DNA of 64,000 bases, taken from positions 1,550,001 through 1,614,000 of the forward strand of contig NZ_PJMS01000001.1 in NCBI RefSeq assembly GCF_002846555.1. Direction: 5' to 3'. The position numbers and the translations under genes were made by a program. Positions 18,066-26,720 of the stretch are shown piece after piece. Source of the DNA: Aquimarina sp. MAR_2010_214. GTDB taxonomy: Bacteria; Bacteroidota; Bacteroidia; Flavobacteriales; Flavobacteriaceae. Position 1 is the stretch's first letter, and each line of letters begins with the position of its first letter. The notes under the pieces are model-generated. The model was not told where the DNA came from, searched no databases, and saw only the letters and a program-made list of their open reading frames with translations.

Positions 18066-18548
18066 ATGTCTAAGTTTAAAAAGAAAAAGAGTGGTGAATT
18101 ACCTCCAGTTTCTACAGCGTCATTACCGGATATTGTATTTATGTTATTGTTTTTCTTTATGGTGGCAACGGTGATGCGTAAAAATACGCTAATGATAGAA
18201 AACAAATTACCTGTCGCCGATCAAATAGAAAAACTAGACAAAAAAAATCTAGTGATGTATATCTATGCAGGAAAACCTAGTTCTAGATATCGTGCAAGTG
18301 CAGGTAGTCAAGCAAGAATACAGCTTAATGATAAATTTGCTGATGTAAGTGAAGTAAAAGCATTTGTATTGGCTGAGAGAGCAGCAAAAAGAGAGGAAGA
18401 AGTTCCTTTTTTAATTACAGCTCTTAAAATAGATGGAAAGACCAATATGGGACTTGTAGGAGACATCAAAAAAGAATTAAGAGAAGTTCAGGCATTAAAG
18501 ATTAATTATACAACCAAATCAGGTAAAGCTTCGGATAATTTTAAGTAA
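18066..18548 (+). CDS. exbD: ExbD/TolR biopolymer transport protein (short form)
   Basis: The 160-aa protein has an N-terminal basic segment (KFKKKKSGELPPVSTASL), the membrane helix with its key Asp (PDIVFMLLFFFMVATVMRKN) and a periplasmic domain rich in basic and acidic residues. It differs from the long form in lacking the Cys insert. The two together with ExbB would make a heteromeric motor. A terminator follows directly at 18591. Paralog at 19576 is near identical in the first 60 residues. Confidence 0.93.
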   Translation: MSKFKKKKSGELPPVSTASLPDIVFMLLFFFMVATVMRKNTLMIENKLPVADQIEKLDKKNLVMYIYAGKPSSRYRASAGSQARIQLNDKFADVSEVKAFVLAERAAKREEEVPFLITALKIDGKTNMGLVGDIKKELREVQALKINYTTKSGKASDNFK

Positions 18549-18590
18549 TACGATACAATTATCTATAGCATAAATGTCTAAATGATATTA

Positions 18591-18618
18591 AAAATCCTGC
18601 CTTTAGGCAGGATTTTTT
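18591..18618 (+). terminator. Rho-independent terminator after first exbD pair
   Basis: A GC-rich stem cctgcc/ggcagg within aaaatcctgcctttaggcagg is followed by a run of T (gattttttta). It ends the exbB-exbD-exbD transcript. The same stem sequence recurs at 20074-20101. Confidence 0.9.
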
Positions 18619-18944
18619 TAGTACTATTCCTTCCGTCATTTTTGAAAAATGGCATAACAATTGTTGCTAATTTTATATTAGCTGTGATCTATCATTTTAT
18701 AGCATCAATATCTAACCTTCCAAAGTGATATTGAATATATTGATAAAATGGTTATAATATGAAATAAATTTTTCGAACCCCTCTAGAATATACTTAGTTT
18801 ACTTCTTGTTTCTGTTAAGAGGTAATATTGTTGGGTATGAAGGTTTTAAATATAATTTCAACATATTTTCTTCTGCATATTTCTTGTCACTTATGATCAT
18901 GGTTTCTTGATTCTGTAAGTAATTATTAACTAAATATGTTTATT
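18619..18944. other. Gene-free spacer between exbD pairs
   Basis: I see no gene in this stretch of about 325 bases. It replaces the exbB and membrane-protein genes that precede the first exbD pair, so it must supply a promoter for the second pair; no perfect TAnnTTTG is visible. Confidence 0.5.
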
Positions 18945-19559
18945 ATGACAAGAAGATTAAGACCAAGTGTTAATGCGGGATCTATGGCTGATATCGCATT
19001 TTTATTACTCATCTTTTTTCTGGTTTCTACTAAGATGGAAACAGATTATGGGATCACCAGAAAATTATCACCTCCAGCAGATGATTATCCTACAGAAGCA
19101 ATTATCATGGAAAAAAACCTCTTTAAGGTAGAATTAAATCAGCTTAATGAATTATCGGTTGAAGGGACTTCAATGAAGATTTCGGCTCTTAAAGACGCAG
19201 CCATTGCATTTCTGGATAATGGAGGAGGGTTTGGCGAATTAGCCTGTAACTATTGTAAAGGAGAAGGTGATGTTACATCCTCTGATCACCCAACTAAGGC
19301 GATTATATCTCTTATTAATAATCGTGAGACAAATTATGCTACATATGTAGCTGTGCAAAATGAATTAGTAGCTGCATATACTGAGTTACGTAATCGAGAA
19401 GCAAAAAGATTATATGGTTTTTCCTTTACGGAAATAAGGAAAAGTTTCAAAGATGCTCGTAATCCTAATGATAAAGAAGTGTTAAGAGAGCGAATTAAGA
19501 CAATTCAATCCCTGTACCCAGAAAAGATTACTGAAGCAGAACCTAGAAATCAATATTAA
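18945..19559 (+). CDS. exbD: ExbD paralog, long form, second copy
   Basis: The product (204 aa from the Met at 18945) starts MTRRLRPSVNAGSMADIAF, which aligns with MARRAAPEVNAGSMADIAF of the first copy; this is why I prefer 18945 over the Met at 18936. The helix with its Asp and the Cys insert (LACNYCKGEGDVTSSD) are kept. It is clearly a tandem duplicate of the gene at 17434 and is followed by a duplicate of the short form. There is no matching second exbB, so the duplicates probably share the first motor subunit or one elsewhere. Confidence 0.9.
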   Translation: MTRRLRPSVNAGSMADIAFLLLIFFLVSTKMETDYGITRKLSPPADDYPTEAIIMEKNLFKVELNQLNELSVEGTSMKISALKDAAIAFLDNGGGFGELACNYCKGEGDVTSSDHPTKAIISLINNRETNYATYVAVQNELVAAYTELRNREAKRLYGFSFTEIRKSFKDARNPNDKEVLRERIKTIQSLYPEKITEAEPRNQY

Positions 19560-19575
19560 TTTAATTTATATAATT

Positions 19576-20052
19576 ATGTCTAAATTTAAAAATAAGAAAA
19601 ACGAGCAGTTACCAGAAATTTCAACTGCATCACTTCCCGATATTGTATTTATGCTGTTATTTTTCTTTATGGTGGCTACTGTAATGCGTAACAATACGCT
19701 AATGATAGAGAACAAATTACCTGTCGCAGATCAAATAGAAAAATTAGATAATAAGAATTTAATTATGAATGTATATGCAGGAAAACCTAGTTCTAGATAC
19801 AGGAATATAGGTTCTGAAGCCAGAATTCAGCTTAATGATAAGTTTGCAGATATAGAGGATATAAAAGCATTTATTTTGGCAGAAAGGGCTTCTAAAACAG
19901 ATGCAATGCTTCCTTTCCTGATAACTTCTTTAAAGATTGATGAGCATACTAAAATGGGACTGGTCGGTGATATTAAGAATGAATTGAGAAAAGTTCATGC
20001 TCTTAAAATTAATTATGCCACCAAAATCGGAGAAATGAATGATAATTTTTAG
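19576..20052 (+). CDS. exbD: ExbD paralog, short form, second copy
   Basis: The 158-aa product aligns over its full length with the gene at 18066 (PDIVFMLLFFFMVATVMRNN, then MIENKLPVADQIEKLD). The helix Asp is intact. It ends 22 bp before a terminator that repeats the stem seen after the first pair. Divergence in the periplasmic half (for example SKTDAMLPFLITSLKID) suggests a different partner. Confidence 0.9.
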   Translation: MSKFKNKKNEQLPEISTASLPDIVFMLLFFFMVATVMRNNTLMIENKLPVADQIEKLDNKNLIMNVYAGKPSSRYRNIGSEARIQLNDKFADIEDIKAFILAERASKTDAMLPFLITSLKIDEHTKMGLVGDIKNELRKVHALKINYATKIGEMNDNF

Positions 20053-20073
20053 CAAACTTGTTTAACTAGTAAT

Positions 20074-20101
20074 CAAAATCCTGCCGAAAGGCAGGATTTT
20101 G
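20074..20101 (+). terminator. Terminator after second exbD pair
   Basis: Perfect 12-bp arms caaaatcctgcc (20074-20085) and ggcaggattttg (20090-20101) with a GAAA loop. The stem core is the same as at 18591, so the terminator was copied with the gene pair. The T run is short. Confidence 0.85.
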
Positions 20102-20170
20102 TATGATTTCGTTTTGTTTTTATAAACTTTCTCTTATTTCTAAAGAAATAGATTTATTTTAGTGATCTAT

Positions 20171-20878
20171 ATGAAAAAATTGTTTGTATTCATTGTATGT
20201 TATTTGTTTGTGTTTCTTTCTTCAGGACAGGAAACCGAGCAGGATTCTACTCAAGAAATAGAGATAGATTCTTTATATCGAGAAGATCAATTTTACGTAG
20301 GCGTAACATTTAACCTACTACTTAATAAACCAGCAGGTGTGAGTCAATCTGGTTTTTCTGGAGGATTACATTTAGGGTTTATACGAGATATGCCAATTAA
20401 TAAAAGGCGTAATGTTGCTATAGGTTTGGGAATAGGCTATTCATTAAATGTTTATAATCAGAATTTGTTTATAGGGGAGCAAGAAAATACAGAACAGAGT
20501 ATATTTAGAAGTTTAGAAGGTGTTGATTACAGTACAAATAGATTTACCACGCATTTGGTTGAAGCTCCTTTTGAGTTTAGATGGCGTACATCTACTTCTA
20601 AAACTCATAAATTTTATAGAGTTTATACAGGTGTTAGAATGGGGTATCTATATTCTTTTAACTCTAATTTTAAGCAACCTGGAAACCGTGTGAGACAAAC
20701 AAAATTAGATGAATTAAATAGATGGAGGGTGGGAGCGACCTTCACATTTGGATGGAATACTTTTAATTTTCATTTCTATTATAGTTTAAATACCTTATTC
20801 AATAATGATGCTGTAATTGAGGGAGAATCTGTTGGATTGAATACTGCAAAAATAGGATTGATGTTCTATATTTTATAA
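20171..20878 (+). CDS. PorT-family outer-membrane beta-barrel protein
   Basis: From the ATG at 20171 the 235-aa product begins with a signal peptide (MKKLFVFIVCYLFVFLSSGQ). An upstream GTG at 20162 is possible but would add only three residues. An acidic stretch is followed by amphipathic strands (FYVGVTFNLLLN, VAIGLGIGYSLNVY, APFEFRWRTS, WRVGATFTFGWNTFNFHFYY) ending LMFYIL. Flavobacteria often carry such a PorT-like barrel beside exbD and rpoN; it is not the T9SS PorT itself. The gene converges on the next one, sharing 6 bp at the stops. Confidence 0.8.
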   Translation: MKKLFVFIVCYLFVFLSSGQETEQDSTQEIEIDSLYREDQFYVGVTFNLLLNKPAGVSQSGFSGGLHLGFIRDMPINKRRNVAIGLGIGYSLNVYNQNLFIGEQENTEQSIFRSLEGVDYSTNRFTTHLVEAPFEFRWRTSTSKTHKFYRVYTGVRMGYLYSFNSNFKQPGNRVRQTKLDELNRWRVGATFTFGWNTFNFHFYYSLNTLFNNDAVIEGESVGLNTAKIGLMFYIL

Positions 20879-21478
20879 CCAGAAATTTGCTAAGGTAAGT
20901 TGTGGGATTATCCCAATTAAAAATCCTAGGATTAATTCTAAGTTACTATGTGCTTTGCAGTGTAATCTAGATGTGGCTACCAATCCATTAAAAATCATTA
21001 ACATGGCTATTAGAATGGTTAAATTAAGTCCAAAATGAATACTTATTGCTACAGTAAACATGGTGATTCCACTAATTCCAATCATATGTAAGCTTGCTTT
21101 TATGTTAAATAATACCATAAAAATTGCACTTAATGATGAAAACAAAATCCCTAAAAAGAAAAAGTATAATTCAGGGTAGTGATACACATCAATCACCATT
21201 TTGATGACTACTATAAGTAAAATAGATTGTAGTAGTAGTGGGATTTTACGTTGTTTTACGTTTTCAAGATGTATTGAGGTAATAGTTCCGGTGCTTTTTA
21301 ATAAAAAAAATAATACGATGGGTATTAGGATAGTAAGAATAATTAGCCCAAAGACTTTGGCTCTAATAATTTCGATAGGGATAAATCTTGGAGCAGTACT
21401 AAAATAAATTATAGCACCCAAAAGAGGCATCAACAACGGATGTAAAATATAAGAAACACTTCTAAGAAAAAAATTCAT
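20873..21478 (-). CDS. Integral membrane protein with degenerate PAP2-phosphatase motifs
   Basis: The 201-aa protein has about six membrane helices. The C-terminal part holds SRLHCKAHSNLE, which resembles the third PAP2 phosphatase motif SRx5Hx3D with Glu in place of Asp, and KQRKIP recalls the first motif. The PSGH motif is replaced by GISGITM, so phosphatase activity is doubtful. Its ATG shares one base with the rpoN stop (TAATG), implying translational coupling; the rpoN partner order is common in flavobacteria. Confidence 0.6.
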   Translation of the reverse strand: MNFFLRSVSYILHPLLMPLLGAIIYFSTAPRFIPIEIIRAKVFGLIILTILIPIVLFFLLKSTGTITSIHLENVKQRKIPLLLQSILLIVVIKMVIDVYHYPELYFFFLGILFSSLSAIFMVLFNIKASLHMIGISGITMFTVAISIHFGLNLTILIAMLMIFNGLVATSRLHCKAHSNLELILGFLIGIIPQLTLANFWL

Positions 21479-22938
21479 TAAATTTTCTTTCGTAATCTGG
21501 CAACAGGGATATCTAATTGCTCCCTGTACTTGGCTACAGTTCTTCTGGCTATAGGATATCCTTTCTCTTTAAGGATTTTGGCAAGCTTTTCATCCGTAAG
21601 AGGTTTTTTCTTGTCTTCTTCGCCTATAGTTATTTCCAGTATTTTTTTAATTTCTCTGGTAGAGACTTCTTCCCCTTGATCATTAGTCATTGATTCAGAA
21701 AAGAACTCTTTGATAAGTTTTGTCCCATAAGGAGTATCAACATATTTACTGTTTGCTACTCTTGAAACAGTACTTACATCCATAGAGATCTCATCGGCAA
21801 TGTCTTTTAAAATCATTGGCTTAAGATTTCTTTCGTCTCCACTAAGAAAATAACTTTTTTGATAGTGCATTATTGCACTCATAGTAATAAAAAGTGTCTG
21901 TTGTCTTTGCTTTACAGCTTCGATAAACCATTTTGCAGCATCTAATTTTTGTTTAATAAACAAAACAGCATCCTTTTGTGATTTAGATTTTTCTTTACTG
22001 GCTTTATATCCTTGAAGCATATTGTTGTATTCTCTAGATACATGAAGTTCTGGAGCATTACGGCCGTTTAGAGTCAATTCAAGTTCACCATCTACAATTC
22101 TGATTGTAAAATCAGGAACTACATGTTCAATCAAACGATTGTTACCTGCATATGCTCCTCCTGGTTTAGGGTTAAGATGTTCAATTTCATCGATTGCTTC
22201 TTTTAGTTGTTCTTCAGTAACGTCAAATTTCACTAAAAGTTTGTCATAATGCTTTTTGCTAAAATGGTCAAAAGCCTTTTTTAAGATCCCTGAAGCTAAT
22301 TTTATTGGAATAGTGGTTTCTTTTCTATCCAATTGAATCCAAAGACATTCTTGCAAATTACGAGCGCCAACACCTGCAGGATCCAGTTGATGAACAATTT
22401 GTAAGACATTTTCTATTTTTTCCTCGGTAGTATATACATTTTGAGTGAAGGCTAAATCATCTAAAATATCAGATAAAGGCCTTCTTATATAACCGCTTTC
22501 ATCAACACTACCAACAAGAAATTCAGCAATTTCTCTTTCTTCATCATTAAATCGGTAGGTGTTTAATTGATTAACCAAATGTTGATGGAAAGATGTTCCA
22601 GAGGCGTAAGGGACACTTTTTTCCTCATCATCAGCACTATAATTATTAGAACTTAACCTGTAACTTGGAATCTCATCATCACTAAGATATTCATCAACAT
22701 TGATGTCTGCCTCTATTTTCTCGGTTCCATAATCCTCTTCTGCAGCACTTTCATTACTAAATGCATCATCAAGTTCATCCGCTTTATCTTTTCCGCTATC
22801 AAGAGCAGGGTTCTCTTCCATTTCTTGTTTCAAACGTTGTTCGAATGCTTGCGTAGGAAGTTGAATCAACTTCATGAGTTGAATCTGCTGTGGAGAAAGT
22901 TTCTGAGAAAGCTTAAAATTTAATTGTTGTTTTAGCAT
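21478..22938 (-). CDS. rpoN: RNA polymerase sigma-54 factor RpoN
   Basis: From the Met at 22938 (MLKQQLNFKLSQKLSPQQIQ) the product is 486 aa; an upstream Met at 22977 adds 13 residues unlike the family. Region I is the Gln/Leu-rich activator-response domain, followed by an acidic region II, the core-binding domain and the C-terminal RpoN box (ARRTVAKYREQLDIP). Sigma-54 needs AAA+ enhancer-binding proteins to open -24/-12 promoters. A Bacteroidetes -7 box (TATTTTTG on the minus strand) lies at 22965-22972. Confidence 0.97.
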   Translation of the reverse strand: MLKQQLNFKLSQKLSPQQIQLMKLIQLPTQAFEQRLKQEMEENPALDSGKDKADELDDAFSNESAAEEDYGTEKIEADINVDEYLSDDEIPSYRLSSNNYSADDEEKSVPYASGTSFHQHLVNQLNTYRFNDEEREIAEFLVGSVDESGYIRRPLSDILDDLAFTQNVYTTEEKIENVLQIVHQLDPAGVGARNLQECLWIQLDRKETTIPIKLASGILKKAFDHFSKKHYDKLLVKFDVTEEQLKEAIDEIEHLNPKPGGAYAGNNRLIEHVVPDFTIRIVDGELELTLNGRNAPELHVSREYNNMLQGYKASKEKSKSQKDAVLFIKQKLDAAKWFIEAVKQRQQTLFITMSAIMHYQKSYFLSGDERNLKPMILKDIADEISMDVSTVSRVANSKYVDTPYGTKLIKEFFSESMTNDQGEEVSTREIKKILEITIGEEDKKKPLTDEKLAKILKEKGYPIARRTVAKYREQLDIPVARLRKKI

Positions 22939-22964
22939 AAAAATGATCAATGTTCTTCTACTTA

Positions 22965-22972
22965 CAAAAATA
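22965..22972 (-). promoter_or_regulatory. Candidate -7 box of rpoN
   Basis: CAAAAATA on the plus strand is TATTTTTG on the minus strand, matching TAnnTTTG 27 bp upstream of the chosen rpoN start. No TTG is seen at the expected -33 distance. Confidence 0.4.
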
Positions 22973-23439
22973 AACAAAAAACACTGTTTTTAAAGTAGTA
23001 TAAGACGGTTAGTTTATTTAAAAGAATGCTATAAAACCATAAATGAGATGATTTTATTTCTGGCTGTAATCAATAAACGGGCCAAAAGTAATTATAATAT
23101 GTAATAAACGAGGTTTTTTTAATACATAAACCGGGCAAAGTTAGATCAGTTATGGATAGGGTCAAAACTTCTTACTACAAAGAACTTGTTGAAGTGTTTT
23201 CAGATTTGTGTTTCTCAAACATCTTCGATATGCTTTATGCTTTTAATCAAAGAATTAACTTAAAGGTATTTATGGACTTAGTGTAAGAATTCAATTTTCA
23301 AATTCCTTTCTATATAGAGGAAAGGATTGTGCTGTGAAAAACTCAGCTAGGCTATTAAGGATAATATTTTTTTAAATTTTTAGATGTTCTTTTATCCATA
23401 TTTGTATGTAGAAATCCAAAATAAAGGAGAGATCATAAG
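22973..23439. other. Mostly gene-free spacer
   Basis: Between rpoN and the response-regulator gene there is little beyond AT-rich DNA. The only ORF of note is a 44-codon frame on the plus strand at 23152-23286, listed separately. No terminator with a strong stem is visible for the minus-strand regulator operon. Confidence 0.5.
23152..23286 (+). CDS. Possible small protein, 44 aa
   Basis: ATG at 23152, TAA at 23284. The peptide starts MDRVKTSYYKELVEVF and continues with hydrophobic and aromatic residues (SDLCFSNIFDMLYAF). It looks helix-forming and uses ordinary codons, but a frame of this length can arise by chance in AT-rich DNA. No clear promoter is seen. Confidence 0.25.
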   Translation: MDRVKTSYYKELVEVFSDLCFSNIFDMLYAFNQRINLKVFMDLV

Positions 23440-24078
23440 CTAAGGAACAAATAATTTACTTTTGATAGCATAAATAACCAAACCTGTTCTGTTTTTTAGA
23501 TTTAGTTTTTCAAAAATAGAATCTCGATATCCTTCAATTGTTTTTGGACTTAAACACATGTCGTTTGCAATTTCTTTATATGTTTTCTCGGTACAAGCAT
23601 GTTTAATAAATTCTACCTCTCGATCTTTGAGTACGACATTGTTTTCTTCTTTAGGGTTTAGTGATCCTAATAATAAATTGGTTACATCTTTTGTGTGGTA
23701 AAAACCTGTTTCCTGCACCTGGATAAGCGCATTTTCCAGAATACTTTTTTCTGTATCTTTTAATAGATATCCTTTTGCACCTGCTCTAAGCATTTTAAGG
23801 ATTGTATTTTCGTCTTCTTCTACTGATAATGCTAGTACCTTTACTTGTGGGTATTGTTCCTTTAATGCCGCTGTAGTTTCAATCCCATTCATGATAGGCA
23901 TATTGATATCCATAAGTACAATATCCGGGATGTTTTTAGGATCTTTAAATCGGGTAAGTAGCTCTTTCCCGTTTTTACAGATATATAGAATTTTAAATTT
24001 AGGAAACCCATTTACTAGTCCAGATAATGCCTGGGATAGTAAAATATGATCTTCTACAATAACTACTGAGTATTTCAT
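23440..24078 (-). CDS. NarL/LuxR-type response regulator
   Basis: The 212-aa protein has a receiver domain with acidic pocket (VIVEDH), phospho-acceptor Asp in VLMDINMPIMNGIE and the conserved Lys in GYLLKDTE. A LuxR-type helix-turn-helix follows (DREVEFIKHACTEKTYKEIA, then LSPKTIEGYRDSIFEKL). It is cognate to the kinase 53 bp upstream. It likely controls the nearby pairs of surface and membrane proteins, or distant genes. Confidence 0.92.
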   Translation of the reverse strand: MKYSVVIVEDHILLSQALSGLVNGFPKFKILYICKNGKELLTRFKDPKNIPDIVLMDINMPIMNGIETTAALKEQYPQVKVLALSVEEDENTILKMLRAGAKGYLLKDTEKSILENALIQVQETGFYHTKDVTNLLLGSLNPKEENNVVLKDREVEFIKHACTEKTYKEIANDMCLSPKTIEGYRDSIFEKLNLKNRTGLVIYAIKSKLFVP

Positions 24079-24131
24079 GATTGATGATACTTATTATTTG
24101 TTTGTGTGAATAGTTTTCTTTCTATACAAAG

Positions 24132-24926
24132 TTAATTAACTTCATTGTCTAAAGCCATCGAACTTTCGTTTTTATAAGGATAAGTTAGTGTTATTGCCGT
24201 TCCTTTTCCTTTTTGTGATGTTATTTGTACGATGGCATCGATTAATTTCCCTCTATTTTGCATGTTACTTAGTCCTATCCCTCTTTTAGTAGGGCAATCT
24301 ATTTGATCAAAACCAACACCATTATCTTTTGCATGGATTACCAATTTATCGATACCATAATGTACATCAACATCCAGATTTGAAGCTTTAGAATGTTTGA
24401 TGGTATTCGTAAAGAATTCCTGTAATATCCTAAAGATGATAATCTCGGCCTTATCATCCAATACTTCTATCTCTTCATTACTGGTGATTGTGGCTTTAAT
24501 AAATTGCATGCGATTAAATCGTTCTATTTCTAAGGTTATCGCTTCTGTAAGACTTAAGCTTTTTATAGTATCTGGGTTAATCAATTTTGATAGCGATCGC
24601 AATTCTGTAAGGCTTTTGGTTATAGTCTCGGTCACCTCTTCTAATTTATCGGGGTCATCTTGCGCTATATTTACTTGTATTTTGGCCAGCGTGAGTAGCT
24701 GGCCAATATTATCATGTAACTCCCAGCTAATATTACGGAGTGTCTCTTCTCTGATTTCGATCTGAGTCTCTGCAATAGCTCTTTCAAACTTTTTCTCTGC
24801 CTCCTTTTGTTGTAACAAGAGACTGTTCTTCCTTTTTTGAAAAATCAAAAAAAGAGAAATCATTAAAATGATAATTACAACAAGTACTGTACTTGCTATT
24901 AATATTGCTGTTTCTTGTCGCTCCAT
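24132..24926 (-). CDS. Sensor histidine kinase, NarX/DegS type, no sensor domain
   Basis: From the Met at 24926 (MERQETAILIASTVLVV) the 264-aa product has one N-terminal membrane helix, a coiled coil, the HisKA_3 box ISWELHDNIGQLL with its phospho-His, and an HATPase with HAKDNGVGFD and GIGLSNMQNR. There is almost no periplasmic part, so signal input must come from elsewhere; the gene overlaps the upstream membrane-protein gene by 28 bp, which makes that protein a candidate sensor. The alternative Met at 24947 adds seven residues. Confidence 0.88.
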   Translation of the reverse strand: MERQETAILIASTVLVVIIILMISLFLIFQKRKNSLLLQQKEAEKKFERAIAETQIEIREETLRNISWELHDNIGQLLTLAKIQVNIAQDDPDKLEEVTETITKSLTELRSLSKLINPDTIKSLSLTEAITLEIERFNRMQFIKATITSNEEIEVLDDKAEIIIFRILQEFFTNTIKHSKASNLDVDVHYGIDKLVIHAKDNGVGFDQIDCPTKRGIGLSNMQNRGKLIDAIVQITSQKGKGTAITLTYPYKNESSMALDNEVN

Positions 24927-25561
24927 ATAAAGCCTATTATAAAGCAAAGGTTCATAATTATAGTTAAAGTTACAGTAGTTAAAAATGAAACAAAACCATC
25001 TGTTAAACTTACATAATAATTTCTGAGAATTCTAAATGGAATTTGACCAATACTATGTATTAATAAACCAATACTTATCCAAAAAAGTAAATTTTTTTCT
25101 ATTCTTAATACTTTTTTGGATTTAAGAATTTCTATATAGTAAAAAATAATGGTAATAATAAGGAAACACGCTGCTATAATATATGGTATAATTTGGAGTT
25201 GAATCAAATAATTTTGATAGAACCCATTAATTACTAATGATATTATATATAATGAATAAAAAATATTAATAGCCTTTTTATATTCCTTATTGACAATGTA
25301 ACTTTTAAAAAGAAAAAAATAATATGAGAAATTTATTAGATAAAAGATATTATATAAAATACGCGCTTCTTCAATGTCTAAACTTCTTCTTAGGTAAATT
25401 CCTGTAAACAGTTCATTAATTGCAGTATACCAGATTAAATATATGAAATTATTGAGTTTTGTTTTCTTATATTTTTTTTGATATATAGTTCCAATAATTG
25501 CAGTTAGTAATTCTATAAAAATAGTTACATGCATTATTGTTATTAGAAGTTCATTTTTCAT
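24899..25561 (-). CDS. Multi-pass membrane protein, sensor-like (copy B)
   Basis: The 220-aa protein has about seven hydrophobic helices and no soluble domain. It is paralogous to the gene at 26721: both share GFYxNYLxQLQxIP, IIFYYxExLKS, LLFWISxGLL and RNYY. I do not recognise a named family. It follows the copy-B surface protein by 26 bp and overlaps the kinase gene by 28 bp. I infer a membrane-embedded partner that passes a signal from the surface protein to the kinase. Confidence 0.7.
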   Translation of the reverse strand: MKNELLITIMHVTIFIELLTAIIGTIYQKKYKKTKLNNFIYLIWYTAINELFTGIYLRRSLDIEEARILYNIFYLINFSYYFFLFKSYIVNKEYKKAINIFYSLYIISLVINGFYQNYLIQLQIIPYIIAACFLIITIIFYYIEILKSKKVLRIEKNLLFWISIGLLIHSIGQIPFRILRNYYVSLTDGFVSFLTTVTLTIIMNLCFIIGFIWSDKKQQY

Positions 25562-25587
25562 AAATAAATTGTCAATTTTTACATGGG

Positions 25588-26268
25588 TTATGGATGGCTT
25601 CCTACATCATTACCAATTGTACTTTTTTCAGGCCCATATGCATTGATAAATGAAAAGAAGCTTGCTGTGTTGATTTTTGTTTGGTTAAGATTTTGACCAT
25701 ATTTTTGATGATCAAATTCATTTTCAAGGAATATGATTTCTGGTTTACCATCACTGTTTCTATCTACAAAAGTGAAGCCGCGATGTAAATCTGTATCTCC
25801 TTTTAGAGTTGTTGGTGCAATAAAAAATGTATTTCTTCTTGGATCTGGTATGGATTTTCCATCATCAAATTTTTCTTTATCAGGATAGTTGCCTAGATAT
25901 AGGCGATATCCTGTAATGTCAATTGTGTCGGGGGTGATTTGATTAACATAAGCTATATATTGATCCAGAAATTTTTTGGATAAATAAAAAGATCTCGAAG
26001 GCATAAATTCATCATTTGGTTTTCTTGTTGTTGGACATAGACTATCTAATATGTAATCTCGTTTGCCTTCAAATGTTTTAATTACACAAACACGATTTTT
26101 TGTATAACTATTATATAGTTCTGTAGCATCTTTAAAAGAAATAATCTCTTTGGGTTTTGTCACTATTGGTAGATCTGGATTTTCACACTTTCTAATTACC
26201 AAAAAAGTAAGTATTGCAGTGATAATAATAACAATGGGGTATCCGATAAAGTTAGTTTTTTTGTCCAT
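25588..26268 (-). CDS. Membrane-anchored extracytoplasmic protein (copy B)
   Basis: The 226-aa product has an N-terminal membrane helix (IGYPIVIIITAILTFLVI) and an extracytoplasmic domain. Shared with the lipoprotein at 27388 are IISFxxAxxxY near residue 45, a PSRS/PTRS motif, TGYRLYLGNY/TGLRFYFALY and FIAPT followed by HRGFT/HIGYT. VDRNSDGKPEI looks like an EF-hand/dockerin-type calcium loop (DxNxDGxxE). No enzymatic motif is visible. It sits directly before the copy-B membrane protein. Confidence 0.65.
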   Translation of the reverse strand: MDKKTNFIGYPIVIIITAILTFLVIRKCENPDLPIVTKPKEIISFKDATELYNSYTKNRVCVIKTFEGKRDYILDSLCPTTRKPNDEFMPSRSFYLSKKFLDQYIAYVNQITPDTIDITGYRLYLGNYPDKEKFDDGKSIPDPRRNTFFIAPTTLKGDTDLHRGFTFVDRNSDGKPEIIFLENEFDHQKYGQNLNQTKINTASFFSFINAYGPEKSTIGNDVGSHP

Positions 26269-26720
26269 TTTTTTAGGTTTATTAATATGTTTGTTGTGAT
26301 GCTGGTGGTTGCCAGAGAAATTAATTAAGGTTGTTTTTGATTATATTTGATTCCAACTTTTACTGAAATGATAGTTTTTTGAGATCCTCTTATTACTATA
26401 GGGGAAACTCTATCTGCAATTAAAAATACTATTATTCTATAGTTTTAAAAAAGTATTGACATATTTTGTTGCTGCAAAAATGTTTCAAACCATTGATAAT
26501 AAGTGTTTTTTGGGTTGTTTTAAGTGTTTTGGAGTATATGTGGATTTTGAAAAAAGGGGGGTTTTACCCCTTTCTAAAAAAGGGATTCGACTCTTTTGTA
26601 GTGTTAAAAACACTTCTTACGAATATTATATAGAGAGTGTATTTTTTGTAAGAAACAAACATGAATTTTATAAAAAGAGCGTTAAAGAGTTTTTTTAATA
26701 ATATAAGTCCCTTTGTGGTA
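26269..26720. other. Gene-free spacer with a G-run/C-run element
   Basis: These 450 bases separate the two paralogous pairs. Near 26553-26575 lies aaaaaaggggggttttacccc, followed by TTTTGTAG some 25 bases on, a layout that resembles other G-run/C-run elements at 45270, 53172 and 59826. A plus-strand frame at 26456 begins with TTG, has odd composition and is not accepted as a gene. Confidence 0.5.

Noticed and set aside
20162..20170. GTG start of the PorT-like gene
   Set aside because: An ATG three codons later gives a clean signal peptide beginning MKK.
26456..26698. 80-codon plus-strand frame in the gap between sensor pairs
   Set aside because: Starts with TTG, overlaps a G-run/C-run element and has a composition unlike real proteins (many Cys and Phe, low-complexity Lys).
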